Below the pieces are notes generated by a model. The model ran no database searches. It was not told where the DNA came from and saw only the letters and a list, made by a program, of their open reading frames with translations. Source: UTCHB3 sp964371075 (GTDB lineage Bacteria; Bacteroidota; Ignavibacteria; Ignavibacteriales; Ignavibacteriaceae). Taken from it: DNA of 64,000 nucleotides. How positions within the stretch are numbered: position 1 is the stretch's first letter; every line of letters begins with the position of its first letter. The position numbers and the translations under genes were made by a program. The stretch is from NCBI GenBank assembly GCA_964371075.1, contig CAYJKN010000001.1, positions 806,001-870,000 of the forward strand. Reading direction: 5' to 3'. Shown here piece by piece: positions 27,347 to 36,883 of this stretch.

Positions 27347-28473
27347 ACTACTTAACCAGACAACTGCATATGTTGTATTACCCTGTCAGCATCTATTTTT
27401 CGCGGGTTGCGAATAAATCACTGACCTCATTACTTTTTATGGTCTTTGCCTTGATGGGATCGTTTTTCTCCGGCTGCACAACAATAACTCCGGACACATC
27501 TTCATCCTGCAAATTATATGATATTCCACCCGAATTAACTAATGAAGCGTTGAAAGATTCAGCATTTGTCTTCTATACACCTGCGCTGAGGGGTAAAAAA
27601 TTCTTTCTTGATCCGGGACACGGTGGAGACGACAGGAAGAACAAAAGCCCCAATGGGCTCGTAATTGAAGCAGATATTAACCTTAAAGTATCCCTCTATC
27701 TTCGAGATTTTCTTGTTAAATCGGGTGCCATAGTTTATATGTCCAGGGATAAAGATCAGACAGTAGAGCTTAAAGAAAGAACAAATTTAGCAAATAAATC
27801 TGATGCGGAGTTTTTTATTTCAGTTCATCATAATGCTCCGGGAAAACCATCTGACCGGTTCACAAACTATGCTTCAACCTATTATCACGCTTTAGAAGAT
27901 GACTACGAACACCATCCCTCAAACAGAGACCTGGCAAGATATATAAACAGAGACTTGGCATTTAACACCGGAACCCCGGCGGGGCTTGCTTCCTTTGATG
28001 GAACAATCTCTGACTATTTAATTTATCCCGGAGAGGGTTTCTCGGTACTGCGGAACATTAACATCCCCGCTGTGCTTGTGGAGTGTACTTTTTTTACAAA
28101 TCTTAATGAAGAATTAAGATTAGCTGATTCAATGTATAATATGACAGAAGCATGGGGAATCTATAAAGGTATTGGTAAATATTTCCGCGGAAATCCGCCA
28201 ACCATTTCGCTCAAAAGTAAAACGATTAAAAAAGGAAATCTTCAATTAAAATTGGAAATTAATTCAAAACAACCTGTTTTGTTACACACTATTAAAATCT
28301 ATAATAATAAAACTCTTTTGACTGAGGGCTCATTTTCACTGGATAAAAATATTTTGACTGTCGATTTAGGTGATGCCTACAAAAGAGAGACTGAAGTAAA
28401 AGTCATTTTCTCTAATAAGGCAGGCCTTTATAATTTACCATTTAAACTCCTTCTAACTCCCGAAGTAAACTAA
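27343..28473 (+). CDS. N-acetylmuramoyl-L-alanine amidase, probable lipoprotein
   Basis: An Amidase_3 zinc enzyme that cleaves peptide stems from peptidoglycan glycan chains. Zinc ligands are His in DPGHGG, Glu in VIEADINLK and His in SVHHNAP; the catalytic Glu is in LVECTFFTN. A hydrophobic stretch ends in FFSGC (Cys45), a plausible lipobox. Past the ~230-residue catalytic domain is a ~90-residue beta-rich tail of unknown type. The ATG at 27343 is taken because it forms an ATGA overlap with the helicase stop. The region between ~190 and 215 (SFDGTISDYLIYPGEGFSVL) looks like a substrate-side insertion. Confidence 0.88.
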   Translation: MNYLTRQLHMLYYPVSIYFSRVANKSLTSLLFMVFALMGSFFSGCTTITPDTSSSCKLYDIPPELTNEALKDSAFVFYTPALRGKKFFLDPGHGGDDRKNKSPNGLVIEADINLKVSLYLRDFLVKSGAIVYMSRDKDQTVELKERTNLANKSDAEFFISVHHNAPGKPSDRFTNYASTYYHALEDDYEHHPSNRDLARYINRDLAFNTGTPAGLASFDGTISDYLIYPGEGFSVLRNINIPAVLVECTFFTNLNEELRLADSMYNMTEAWGIYKGIGKYFRGNPPTISLKSKTIKKGNLQLKLEINSKQPVLLHTIKIYNNKTLLTEGSFSLDKNILTVDLGDAYKRETEVKVIFSNKAGLYNLPFKLLLTPEVN

Positions 28474-28486
28474 AAGGATATAACCT

Positions 28487-30094
28487 ATGCTCAACTATAT
28501 CTGGGCTATTCTAATTTTTCTCGGATTTGTTTCTGCTGTATTTTACGACTCTGTTGATACAGCAACTTCCAAATACAGAAATGGCACATCAATAGAGTGT
28601 GTCGTGTTGGAGGACTCCAACAAAACATCTCCGCAAAAATTGGAAGTGCTGCTCGATTCCACTACATTATCAAAACATTTTGGAACCAAAATTTCCTCCA
28701 GTCTTAAAGGGGAAATACTTCTTAAACCTGAAATGTTAGAGAAGGAATCAAGTATCCTTTTTACAATTCCCGACAATGCAGAGGGGATTGTTAAAGAAAT
28801 TGCCAAATCCTCCGGCAAAGAGAAGGATATAACCGCGACCGCCCTGATAAAGAAGTTGAACAATGGAAAATTTGGCGTAACTGTAACTCTTGAATCTGTC
28901 ACTCTGAAGAAGATCAAGGAACTTACCAATGCTGCAATCAGCTACGCAGGAACTGCCGTGGAAATTGCACTTGGCCTGGTTGGAATCATGGCTTTGTGGC
29001 TGGGAATTATGAAGATTGCTGAGGCTGCGGGTGTTATCAACTACATTGCAATTGCATTAAAACCGATTACAAAAAGGTTGTTCCCCGAAGTACCACATGA
29101 TCATCCTGCCATTGGTTCCATAATTATGAATGTCTCGGCAAATTTTCTGGGATTGTCGAATGCAGCTACACCTTTTGGACTAAAAGCGATGGAAGAACTT
29201 GACAAACTAAATCCGGAAAAAGGTACTGCAACAAATGCAATGTGTACTTTTTTAGCCATTAACACAGCTGGAATGACCCTGATACCGGCAACTGCAATTG
29301 CAATAAGGGCTGCAGCCGGAAGTACACAGCCCGCAGTGATAATCGGAACTTCTCTTTTTGCATCTGCATGTGCAACTACCGCAGGATTAATAGCTGTCAA
29401 AACCCTTGAAAAATTCTCACTGGACCGGGAAGAAGGACTTAAGTTCCTAAAGACAGTTGGGAAAAAAGCTATTATTGTTGTCCCTGTTCTGGCCCTCATC
29501 ATTTATCTTTTTGTATCCGGCATATTTAATTTTTCGTCGCTTGGGATTGATACCGAATCACTAAAATCTGTAATCGACATTTTCTCAGCTTTAGCAATTC
29601 CACTGATCATTTTTACTTTTGTCCTGATTGGGTTAATCAAAAAAGTTAAGGTTTATGAGACATTTATTGAGGGAGCAAAAGACGGATTTAATGTCGCTTT
29701 AAAGATAATTCCCTACCTGGTTGCGATGTTGGTTGCGATCGGAATTTTCAGAGCGAGTGGCGGTATGGATATACTTGTCTGGTGTCTTTCGCCTGTTACA
29801 AATCTCGTTGGGATGCCTGCAGAAGCTCTACCAATGGCATTGATGAGACCACTTTCAGGCAGTGGTTCAATTGCTATAATGACTGAAATAATCAAAACTC
29901 ATGGACCTGATTCAATACTCGGATTGATGGTTTCTACTTTTTTTGGAAGTACGGAAACTACATTTTATGTTCTCGCAGTCTATTTTGGATCTGTAAACAT
30001 CAAAAGAACCCGGCATGCACTTCCTGCAGGCCTTATTGCCGATGTAGTTGGACTTCTCATGGCAGTATTTATTGTCAGACTTTTATTTGGTTGA
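28487..30094 (+). CDS. Fused SpmA-SpmB-like nucleoside-recognition (Gate) membrane protein
   Basis: A 535-residue membrane protein. After an N-terminal helix and a ~120-residue soluble part, two Gate/nucleoside-recognition modules follow: the SpmA-like half (~155-330, with HPAIGSIIMNVSANFLGLSNAATPFGLKAM) and the SpmB-like half (~360-535, with EGAKDGFNVALKIIPYLVAML). In Bacillus SpmA and SpmB are separate and help dehydrate the spore core; here they are one chain in a bacterium with no sign of sporulation. The transport substrate is unknown. It lies 13 bp after the amidase gene and is the last gene before a strong terminator. Confidence 0.9.
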   Translation: MLNYIWAILIFLGFVSAVFYDSVDTATSKYRNGTSIECVVLEDSNKTSPQKLEVLLDSTTLSKHFGTKISSSLKGEILLKPEMLEKESSILFTIPDNAEGIVKEIAKSSGKEKDITATALIKKLNNGKFGVTVTLESVTLKKIKELTNAAISYAGTAVEIALGLVGIMALWLGIMKIAEAAGVINYIAIALKPITKRLFPEVPHDHPAIGSIIMNVSANFLGLSNAATPFGLKAMEELDKLNPEKGTATNAMCTFLAINTAGMTLIPATAIAIRAAAGSTQPAVIIGTSLFASACATTAGLIAVKTLEKFSLDREEGLKFLKTVGKKAIIVVPVLALIIYLFVSGIFNFSSLGIDTESLKSVIDIFSALAIPLIIFTFVLIGLIKKVKVYETFIEGAKDGFNVALKIIPYLVAMLVAIGIFRASGGMDILVWCLSPVTNLVGMPAEALPMALMRPLSGSGSIAIMTEIIKTHGPDSILGLMVSTFFGSTETTFYVLAVYFGSVNIKRTRHALPAGLIADVVGLLMAVFIVRLLFG

Positions 30095-30105
30095 TGAATC
30101 TAAAT

Positions 30106-30141
30106 AAAAAAAGAGGCTGCCCCTTTTGGAGCAGCCTCTTT
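30106..30141. terminator. Bidirectional rho-independent terminator
   Basis: AAGAGGCTGC (30111-30120) pairs perfectly with GCAGCCTCTT (30131-30140), with an A-tract on the left and a short T-run on the right. It separates the plus-strand SpmAB gene from the convergent OmpA-family gene. Confidence 0.9.
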
Positions 30142-30160
30142 AACATTAAAGATATCTAAT

Positions 30161-31288
30161 TTATTTGATTATTCTGAATTCAACTCTTCTGTTCAGGGCC
30201 CTACCTTCTTCGGTACTGTTGTCAGCAACTGGACTTGAATCTGCCACACCTTTAACGGTTAATCTTGAGGCATCCACACCTTTGGATACTAAATAATCTT
30301 TCACAATTTGTGCGCGTCTGACTGAGAGAGGGTTGTTACCTTCAAGTTCACCTTTGCTGTCTGTGTGTCCGGTAATCTCTACATTAACAGTTTTGTGCAT
30401 AAGTAGATGTGAAGCATTCAGAGCAAGAACACCGTAGAATTCCGGTTTTATCTCTGATGAACGGTAATCAAAATTGATTCCTACCAAAACCATTTCATGA
30501 TCCATAACTTCGGGTTTAGTGTTTTCACCCTTGTTTTTCTTAATCATCTCCTCAATCTTCTTGTAATCGATTTCAGTGGCTGGAGGACAAGATACTTTTG
30601 CATCGTTGATCATTTTTTGGATCTTATTGTAATCAACTTCAGTTGAGATGCCTTTTGGCAACTCACAATAATTAATTTCCGGACCTCTTGTAAAATGATA
30701 GGCCAAACCTACATTCAAAGATGCATAACTGTCAAGCATTCCACCAAATACACCACCATGTGGTCCAATCACACCATCAAATTTGTCGGTGGACAGGGTA
30801 TGATGTCCAAGTTCAAGAAACGAAGAAAGATCTTTGGAGAGTTGAAGGTTAACACCAACTGTCACAACTAATGTAAGTTCATTGATGCTTAGTCTGTCGG
30901 AAACTCCCGGTTGTGGATTTTTAACTTTATATCCAATAACCGAAAAACCTCCACCACCGTAGATCTTAAAAAAATCGCTACATGGGTTAAATGTTATCAA
31001 ATAATCAATGCCGAGAGAAACAGCATCGGTTGATGGCGGATTTGCATACTTGGGTAGCCCTGGTACAGAATTAAAATTTAAATATGATGCTTTAAGTCTG
31101 AAGGCGTTTACCGGAGAAAAATTTCTGGTAAGGGCGATACTTCCACCAACATCGAAACCTTCGTTGTAGGTATCTGCGAACATTCTGGGTGATATTGCAG
31201 CTACTTCGACTGCCCACCCGTTTAAATACGTTTGTGAGTAACCAAATGATGTCAACACCAAGAGGATTAATACTGTAAGTTTTTTCAC
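30161..31288 (-). CDS. OmpA-family outer-membrane protein
   Basis: A 375-residue protein: signal peptide (1-18, ending TSFGYSQ), an N-terminal beta-barrel-like domain of ~190 residues, a linker with two copies of a VDYxKIxxMI motif (residues ~218-255), and a C-terminal OmpA domain (~265-375) with the peptidoglycan-binding signature GHTDSKGELEGNN...LSVRRAQIVKDYL and NRRVEF. It should tether the outer membrane to the cell wall. It is related to the double-barrel protein encoded at 31577-33340, 289 bp upstream on the same strand; that gene has its own terminator, so the two are probably separate units. Confidence 0.93.
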   Translation of the reverse strand: MKKLTVLILLVLTSFGYSQTYLNGWAVEVAAISPRMFADTYNEGFDVGGSIALTRNFSPVNAFRLKASYLNFNSVPGLPKYANPPSTDAVSLGIDYLITFNPCSDFFKIYGGGGFSVIGYKVKNPQPGVSDRLSINELTLVVTVGVNLQLSKDLSSFLELGHHTLSTDKFDGVIGPHGGVFGGMLDSYASLNVGLAYHFTRGPEINYCELPKGISTEVDYNKIQKMINDAKVSCPPATEIDYKKIEEMIKKNKGENTKPEVMDHEMVLVGINFDYRSSEIKPEFYGVLALNASHLLMHKTVNVEITGHTDSKGELEGNNPLSVRRAQIVKDYLVSKGVDASRLTVKGVADSSPVADNSTEEGRALNRRVEFRIIK

Positions 31289-31521
31289 GATATTTGCTTT
31301 CTTTTTTCTATAACAAAATTTTCTTTAAAATTTTTACTCATCTTCAACTTTTAGAGCGGTAATCAGGGTAAAAATATTTAAACTTATACATTTTAATTCA
31401 ATATAATTGAAAAATTTGCTAATACCTAACTATATCAACATACCTTATTTTATTACAACTAAAAAAAATGACAAATAAAGCCCATAATCGGAGCAATTTG
31501 TAAGAAATTATCACTGGAGGC

Positions 31522-31555
31522 AAAAAAAAAGGCTGTCCCATCAGAAACAGCCTTT
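31522..31555 (-). terminator. Rho-independent terminator of the double-barrel OmpA gene
   Basis: AAAGGCTGT (31528-31536) pairs with ACAGCCTTT (31547-31555) around a 10-nt loop; on the minus strand a T-tract of nine follows. It lies ~20 bp past the stop at 31577. Confidence 0.88.
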
Positions 31556-31576
31556 AATTTTTGTTTTAATACTTTG

Positions 31577-33340
31577 TCAATTTAAGACCTTAAACTCAAC
31601 ACGTCTGTTCATTGCACGACCTTCAGCAGTACCATTGTCTGCCACAGGAGATGATGAACCATAACCTCTTGATGTTAGTCTCGATGAATCAACACCTTTT
31701 TCTATCAAGAAATTCATAACTGCTTGAGCTCTTTTTTCCGAAAGAATAAGGTTACTTACATCATTTCCAACTGCATCAGTATGTCCACCAACTTCAATTC
31801 TCATTCCCGGGTTAGCCAAAAGAATCTGTGAAGCGTGGTTAAGAATCGGATATGATTCAGGACGAAGATCTGCTTTTGCAAAATCAAAGTTAACACCGTA
31901 AAGAACCCAGCTCTGAGATTGATCTTTTCCGGAATATTGTTTAATCATGTCTTCAATCTTATTGTAATCAATTGGATCAGACTGATATTTTTTAACAATT
32001 TCTTCAATTTTAGCATAATCGACAGGGTCATATTTTACCTGTGGATCATCTTTATTAGGCTCTTTATCTTTAGTCTTTCCGTCGTCTTTAACACCATCAA
32101 ATATGGTTGGACCATCAGCTTTATCGCCACGGTCAATATACATGTTTACACCAACACTAAAAGTCATGTAACTATCGTAAGGACCACCGAGGAACCCGCC
32201 AAGTGGGGATGACATATCGATAATTCCGTCAAGCCTGTCATGTGATGCAGTTAAATATCCGACCTCAGTGATTATCGAGTAACCTTCATCAAATAGTTTC
32301 CAATCAGCTCCAAGTATCAGGTTGAAACCATAATCAAACTGCCATTTTCCATCTTTCATTGAAACTGATGTCGGTTTGTTGACTGCATACATGTATGCAC
32401 TTCCGCCCAAACCAATATAAGGGGAAACAGGTTCATTTGGTAAAAACTTATACAATACATCAATCTGACCATTAACCATATCAGTACTTTGGCCTGTATT
32501 TGAACCCGGCATATGCATATAAGAAGGTTTAAACCTCATAGTCACATATTCGTTAAAATTTTTCGACAATTCAAAATATCCACCATAGCCAAATTCTTTG
32601 CCAAGGTCATCTGTTCCGGCGAATCTGGGATAGTTAAAACCAAATCCGTATTTCCAACTGTTTTTATAAACAGGGTATCGTTCAATTAACGGAGCGGTTT
32701 TATCTTTAGGATCCGCGCCCGGATAATACTTGCTCTTTGGTCCAAATCCAAAATTGTAAAGAACACCCAATTGAAAATTCATATAACTATCGCGTCTTCC
32801 ACCCAGCATTCCACCGATTGGACCATTTGTTCCGTCCAGACGATCGTTGGTCACAGAGTGATATGATATTTCAGCATTTAAGTCCCAACTTTTGGAAATT
32901 AAATCTTTAAATACAATTCCAAACCCCAAATCTGTGGAATAATCCAGCACACCTTCATCTTTGCCATCAGTCGCATTTTTGATTTGCTGCAAAAAGCCTG
33001 AAAAGCCGAGTGTGAGATATGGAGTAACAGAGTATCCTGGTATAAAATAGTAGTTTAACGCGAACCCCGCACCTATCAGGTCAGAAGTGCTTTTTTTAGC
33101 AGACTGAGACTCAAGATGAGTGTAAAATGGTTTCAATCGCAAACCTACGTGTTCGGACATATCCAGTTGGATACTTGCGTAGCCACCAACATTAAATTCC
33201 GCACCTCCGGCATCGGTACCAACAAGACGAGGATAACCCAAGCCCAATCCAAACCGCCATTGATCAGTGTAAACCTGGGCACTCAAATTGAGGGAACCTA
33301 ATAAAAACAACAGAGTTGTCCCTAACAACAGCTTTTTCAT
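31577..33340 (-). CDS. OmpA-family protein with two tandem barrel-like domains
   Basis: A 587-residue protein. Signal peptide 1-21. Two homologous beta-rich domains follow, about residues 25-200 and 225-405. Each begins WxxGxGYPRxxGTD and has GGY...M(S/N)E(H/Y)V..R.KP.Y, then (L/I)DG near its end and RRDSYMNFQLGV or GPYDSYMTFSVGV. The linker holds two DYxKIExxIKxY repeats (~448-475), then an OmpA peptidoglycan-binding domain (~480-587; GHTDAVGNDVSN, NRRVEFKV). The doubled barrel is unusual and fits an internal gene duplication, because the neighbouring paralogue has one such domain. Confidence 0.92.
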   Translation of the reverse strand: MKKLLLGTTLLFLLGSLNLSAQVYTDQWRFGLGLGYPRLVGTDAGGAEFNVGGYASIQLDMSEHVGLRLKPFYTHLESQSAKKSTSDLIGAGFALNYYFIPGYSVTPYLTLGFSGFLQQIKNATDGKDEGVLDYSTDLGFGIVFKDLISKSWDLNAEISYHSVTNDRLDGTNGPIGGMLGGRRDSYMNFQLGVLYNFGFGPKSKYYPGADPKDKTAPLIERYPVYKNSWKYGFGFNYPRFAGTDDLGKEFGYGGYFELSKNFNEYVTMRFKPSYMHMPGSNTGQSTDMVNGQIDVLYKFLPNEPVSPYIGLGGSAYMYAVNKPTSVSMKDGKWQFDYGFNLILGADWKLFDEGYSIITEVGYLTASHDRLDGIIDMSSPLGGFLGGPYDSYMTFSVGVNMYIDRGDKADGPTIFDGVKDDGKTKDKEPNKDDPQVKYDPVDYAKIEEIVKKYQSDPIDYNKIEDMIKQYSGKDQSQSWVLYGVNFDFAKADLRPESYPILNHASQILLANPGMRIEVGGHTDAVGNDVSNLILSEKRAQAVMNFLIEKGVDSSRLTSRGYGSSSPVADNGTAEGRAMNRRVEFKVLN

Positions 33341-33573
33341 ATGCGTTTTTTCCTATTTTTAGCAATTCAACTATGTAATGTAATAAAATAAATAATCGAT
33401 GCAAACACTTTTTTTTGATAATGTTGGCAAGTCACAACTTCTTAACCGTATAAAAATAAATGTATTAATAGATTTACATAAAGTAACTATTTAATCGTTC
33501 TCACCATATAATAACCAAGGTCGCTCTATTTTTTTAATTAAACGGGATTAATTATATTTGGAATCACTATTTT

Positions 33574-33651
33574 CGGGGTGTAGCGCAGCCCGGTTAGCGC
33601 GCGTCGTTCGGGACGACGAGGTCGAGAGTTCAAATCCCTCCACCCCGACCA
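33574..33651 (+). tRNA. tRNA-Pro (anticodon CGG)
   Basis: The acceptor stem CGGGGTG pairs with CACCCCG and the CCA end is encoded. The anticodon stem CGTCG/CGACG encloses TTCGGGA, giving anticodon CGG. The T-arm carries TTCAAAT; its stem has one A-C mismatch. The D-arm contains GCGC...GCGC. YajQ begins 20 bp after the CCA end, in the same direction. Confidence 0.95.
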
Positions 33652-33671
33652 TTAACAGGAAACAAAAAAAT

Positions 33672-34169
33672 ATGGCATCAAATCATTCATTCGACATAGT
33701 ATCGGAAGTGGATTTTCAGGAAGTTGACAACGCTGTCAACCAGGCTCTTAAAGAGATAATCCAGAGGTACGACTTAAAAGAGTCGCATACCACCATCGAA
33801 CTTTCCAAAAAAGATAAAAGCATCTCAATTCATACAAAAGATGATTATTCGCTGTCGCAGAGTATTGATATACTACAGACAAAATTTATCAGGAGAGGAA
33901 TGTCGATAAAGGTTCTTAAAATGAACGAACCCGAACCGGCTTCCGGAGGTTCGTTAAGACAAAAGATTGATCTTAGGAGTGGAATATCAAAAGAGGATGC
34001 AAAAGAGATCACAAAACTGATAAAAGAATCGAAATTAAAGGTAAGTGCCCAGATTCAGGATGAACAAGTGAGGGTGACTGCTTCTAAAATTGACGACCTC
34101 CAGGCTGTTCAACAGCTGGTTAAGGATGCAGATTTCGCTTTTCCTGTTCAGTTCGTCAACTACAAATAA
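33672..34169 (+). CDS. yajQ: YajQ-family (DUF520) nucleotide-binding protein
   Basis: A 165-residue protein with the full YajQ layout: two ferredoxin-like halves, an N-terminal SFDIVSEVDFQEVDNAVNQA signature, a middle QKIDLRSGISKEDAKEITK segment and an end of DFAFPVQFVNYK. Family members bind nucleotides; some bind cyclic di-GMP and act as transcription co-regulators. Translation starts at the ATG at 33672 (AGGA upstream); the same frame is open further upstream only because it runs through the tRNA gene. It may be co-transcribed with tRNA-Pro. Confidence 0.95.
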   Translation: MASNHSFDIVSEVDFQEVDNAVNQALKEIIQRYDLKESHTTIELSKKDKSISIHTKDDYSLSQSIDILQTKFIRRGMSIKVLKMNEPEPASGGSLRQKIDLRSGISKEDAKEITKLIKESKLKVSAQIQDEQVRVTASKIDDLQAVQQLVKDADFAFPVQFVNYK

Positions 34170-34183
34170 TCATTTTTTTAGTT

Positions 34184-34215
34184 AAGGGATGTGTTTTTCA
34201 ACAATGCATCCCCTT
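34184..34215. terminator. Weak hairpin between convergent yajQ and lptD
   Basis: AAGGGATG (34184-34191) pairs with CATCCCCTT (34207-34215) with one bulged base; a T-run lies in the loop and before the stem. It overlaps the lptD stop. Terminator function is uncertain. Confidence 0.35.
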
Positions 34216-36874
34216 ATCTCCTGCCACTAAAAAAGTTATCCGATTTCTCAAGTTTAAGATCCTGTAGCTGTGGAGCTTTCACTTTTATCTCAAATCGATA
34301 TCCGGTGTAGGTTCCAATCGGATTCCAGATAAAATTCATTATCCAGCAGTGTAAATCGCGGCTTACTACAATCTGTGGTGCAGCAAACTCTTTATTTTCA
34401 AAATCATAACTTCCTCCCAATGAAAATTTCCAGTACTTCGTAAGATTAAAGTTTAGATCAGCTCTTAAAGTTGTGTATTTTAAGACCTGAATAGGTGTTA
34501 CCCGGTTTTCATTGTAGTTAAATGAAAGATTGAGTGACCATGGTATCGAAAAATCCGGATCCACATCGGCGTACAACCCCTGATAATTCCTGTTTTGATA
34601 ATACACTTTTTCTTGAATAGCTGCCGAATCGGTTACTCCCGCCTCTTTCGCTTTATCTGCAATGAGTATCGCCGATGCTGAAAAGTTGAAATTTCTCAAC
34701 TGAACCAGTCCTTGTCCCTCACTGATAAGAAATTTATTCAGCTCCCTGCCGTTTTCATCCCAAACATAGGGACTAAAAACCGCCGAACCAGATAGACTTA
34801 AAAAATCCAAAATCTGCGTCCTGTAATCGAGGAAAAGATTGGAAAGTTTTAAACTGTCAGCAGCAAAATTATAAGACATCGCAGCGTTAAAGTTAAGAAG
34901 TTGAATCTTTTTCTCTTTTGAAGTGGTGTCTGTTAGATCGGGTTTTGTTTTTATTTCAAAAATATTTGAAATCCCAAGTCGCAAATTCTGCTGTTCGCCC
35001 ATCGGAGCCCCGCCAAATATCTCTCTTTCATATTTGCTGTATTTCACCGGTCGTGCCAGTGCATCAGTATATGAACTGTAATATCCCCATCCATCGGCGG
35101 CAAAATCTGGCTGGAAGTCGTAGCTTAGTGTAGGAATTACAGTATGCCGAAGTGCAGCAACTCCAAAAGCATCTACAGGAAACATACCATAAAGTTTTGT
35201 TGTAGCTGATACCCCTACTCTGAAAGTCCTCACAAACCCAAGTTTCTCCACATCAGTGGTTACTATTGAGTCCGTCAGGGCATTGGTTCCCATGAGTGAA
35301 TACTGGTAGGAACTCATCATGTTTGATCCTAGTGGACCGGGAATATAAATGGAAGTTCTTTCAATTTGTTTGTTATACCACAGTTCCTGATAAGAAACAT
35401 TTGGGGTAAAATTGATATAGCCAATTTTTGGGGAAACTGAAAGACTGATATTGTGTTTAAAACCACCTCTTACATCAAGAACACCCAAAATTGTCTTCCG
35501 GTTGTTTTGAAATTGACCTGAATAACTTACACCAAGTTTTTCGTACCAGGCTTGTTCATTGGTTATATCATCACTCCTGAAGGGATAAAACACAGATTTA
35601 GTGAATGCAATATTTGGTAAAACTTCACTAATATTCCCACTTTGAAGTTCTTGTTCCCTGCTATAGTTTACGCTCAACCCTGCACCAAGATTTTCAAAAT
35701 TTTGGAAATATGTGATATTTGAGTAGATATTATTCCTCAAAAGATCGTTATAATTTGAGCTGTTCTGTCTGATATAGTCGCTGGAGACAAATTCTATATT
35801 TGCATCAATTCGTGAATCAGGAGTGAGAGGTTGATTATGAACCATCCTGAGTCGCCAGTTTTTTTCGACGGACTTATCGGGGTCTGAATCCTCTCCCCTC
35901 ATTAAATTTGAATACCCGGCTTCCACATATCCTGTAAAATCGTACCGTTTTGCGTACCTGAAACTACCGTTTAAACCCCAACCACCTCGTGTATAATAAT
36001 CTCCTGTGACCGTTAGATCAAGATAATCATTGATCGCCCAGTAATATCCAAAACGGGAAAGATATCTGCCATATCCCTCTCGACTTCCGAATGCAGGTGC
36101 AAGAAGTCCCGATCTCCTCCCCTTTTGTAACGGAATTACAGCAAATGGAAGGGGTATCGGAAACGGAACACCACCAAATGTCAGCCATATCCATTTACCA
36201 ATCAGTTGCTCATCGGGAATAACTTTCATTTGAGTGCAAACAAAACCATAATGTGGCGGATCATGATCACAAGTTGTGTAAAACCCTCCCTCAACAAAAT
36301 AGTTTTTATCGTCCATTTTTTTAATCTTCACACCCGAGTAAGAAGCCTCCTGGTTGTCGGTGGATGCGTAAGTAATGTAACCCTTCTTCGTCTTGAAGTT
36401 GTATTTCATTACTTCACCGTAATATTTATCCTTACCATCAACCAGTTCCGGTTTCTGTTTTTTAACAAGAAAACCGGCACTGTCGCTCTCCGTTGCAAAG
36501 GCATCCAGATTGGATGATTCCAAATAAACGATGATTCTTCCACTTTTCAGCTCGGTTGTCCTGTACTTGACAACAGCATCATTATAAATCTCAATCCGTT
36601 TTTGTTTTGTAAAAAACAGGATGGAATCTGTAGCAGATGCATAGATAAGAGTGTCTATGTCACCTTTTACCACCGAATCCTTTTTGGCAAGTGAATCAAG
36701 GGCCAATCCCAATGAATCCCGGTTTATGATAGAGTCATTTATGGAAACAAGAAGTGAATCCGTGGGAGAAGGGATGGTATCGTTGGGAGAGAACACAATT
36801 CGGCGGACCGCTCCATCTGCATTTAGAACGACAAAAAACAAAAAAAACAACAGAATAAGGGAACTACGATTCAT
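34214..36874 (-). CDS. lptD: LptD-like LPS-assembly outer-membrane protein
   Basis: An 886-residue protein with a signal peptide, a periplasmic jellyroll-like domain (~75-215, with the OstA-type segments IYNDAVVKY and VEGGFYTTCDHDPPHYGF) and a large barrel to the C-terminus. PFPIPLPFAVIPLQKGRRSGLL followed by a YYWAINDYLDLTVTGDYYT segment is typical of the start of LptD barrels in Bacteroidota and Chlorobi. It would insert lipopolysaccharide into the outer leaflet. Few cysteines are present (TTCDHD, FVCTQ), so the disulphide pattern differs from E. coli. It starts 9 bp after the Gfo/Idh/MocA gene ends; the two are coupled. Confidence 0.88.
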   Translation of the reverse strand: MNRSSLILLFFLFFVVLNADGAVRRIVFSPNDTIPSPTDSLLVSINDSIINRDSLGLALDSLAKKDSVVKGDIDTLIYASATDSILFFTKQKRIEIYNDAVVKYRTTELKSGRIIVYLESSNLDAFATESDSAGFLVKKQKPELVDGKDKYYGEVMKYNFKTKKGYITYASTDNQEASYSGVKIKKMDDKNYFVEGGFYTTCDHDPPHYGFVCTQMKVIPDEQLIGKWIWLTFGGVPFPIPLPFAVIPLQKGRRSGLLAPAFGSREGYGRYLSRFGYYWAINDYLDLTVTGDYYTRGGWGLNGSFRYAKRYDFTGYVEAGYSNLMRGEDSDPDKSVEKNWRLRMVHNQPLTPDSRIDANIEFVSSDYIRQNSSNYNDLLRNNIYSNITYFQNFENLGAGLSVNYSREQELQSGNISEVLPNIAFTKSVFYPFRSDDITNEQAWYEKLGVSYSGQFQNNRKTILGVLDVRGGFKHNISLSVSPKIGYINFTPNVSYQELWYNKQIERTSIYIPGPLGSNMMSSYQYSLMGTNALTDSIVTTDVEKLGFVRTFRVGVSATTKLYGMFPVDAFGVAALRHTVIPTLSYDFQPDFAADGWGYYSSYTDALARPVKYSKYEREIFGGAPMGEQQNLRLGISNIFEIKTKPDLTDTTSKEKKIQLLNFNAAMSYNFAADSLKLSNLFLDYRTQILDFLSLSGSAVFSPYVWDENGRELNKFLISEGQGLVQLRNFNFSASAILIADKAKEAGVTDSAAIQEKVYYQNRNYQGLYADVDPDFSIPWSLNLSFNYNENRVTPIQVLKYTTLRADLNFNLTKYWKFSLGGSYDFENKEFAAPQIVVSRDLHCWIMNFIWNPIGTYTGYRFEIKVKAPQLQDLKLEKSDNFFSGRR

Positions 36875-36883
36875 CTATACTAT

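Noticed and set aside
33574..33651. tRNA-Pro as an integration site for a mobile element
   Set aside because: I see no integrase gene and no partial tRNA copy downstream; housekeeping genes follow directly.
33558..33671. N-terminal extension of YajQ across the tRNA
   Set aside because: The upstream frame is just tRNA-Pro sequence read through; the conserved YajQ start is at 33672.
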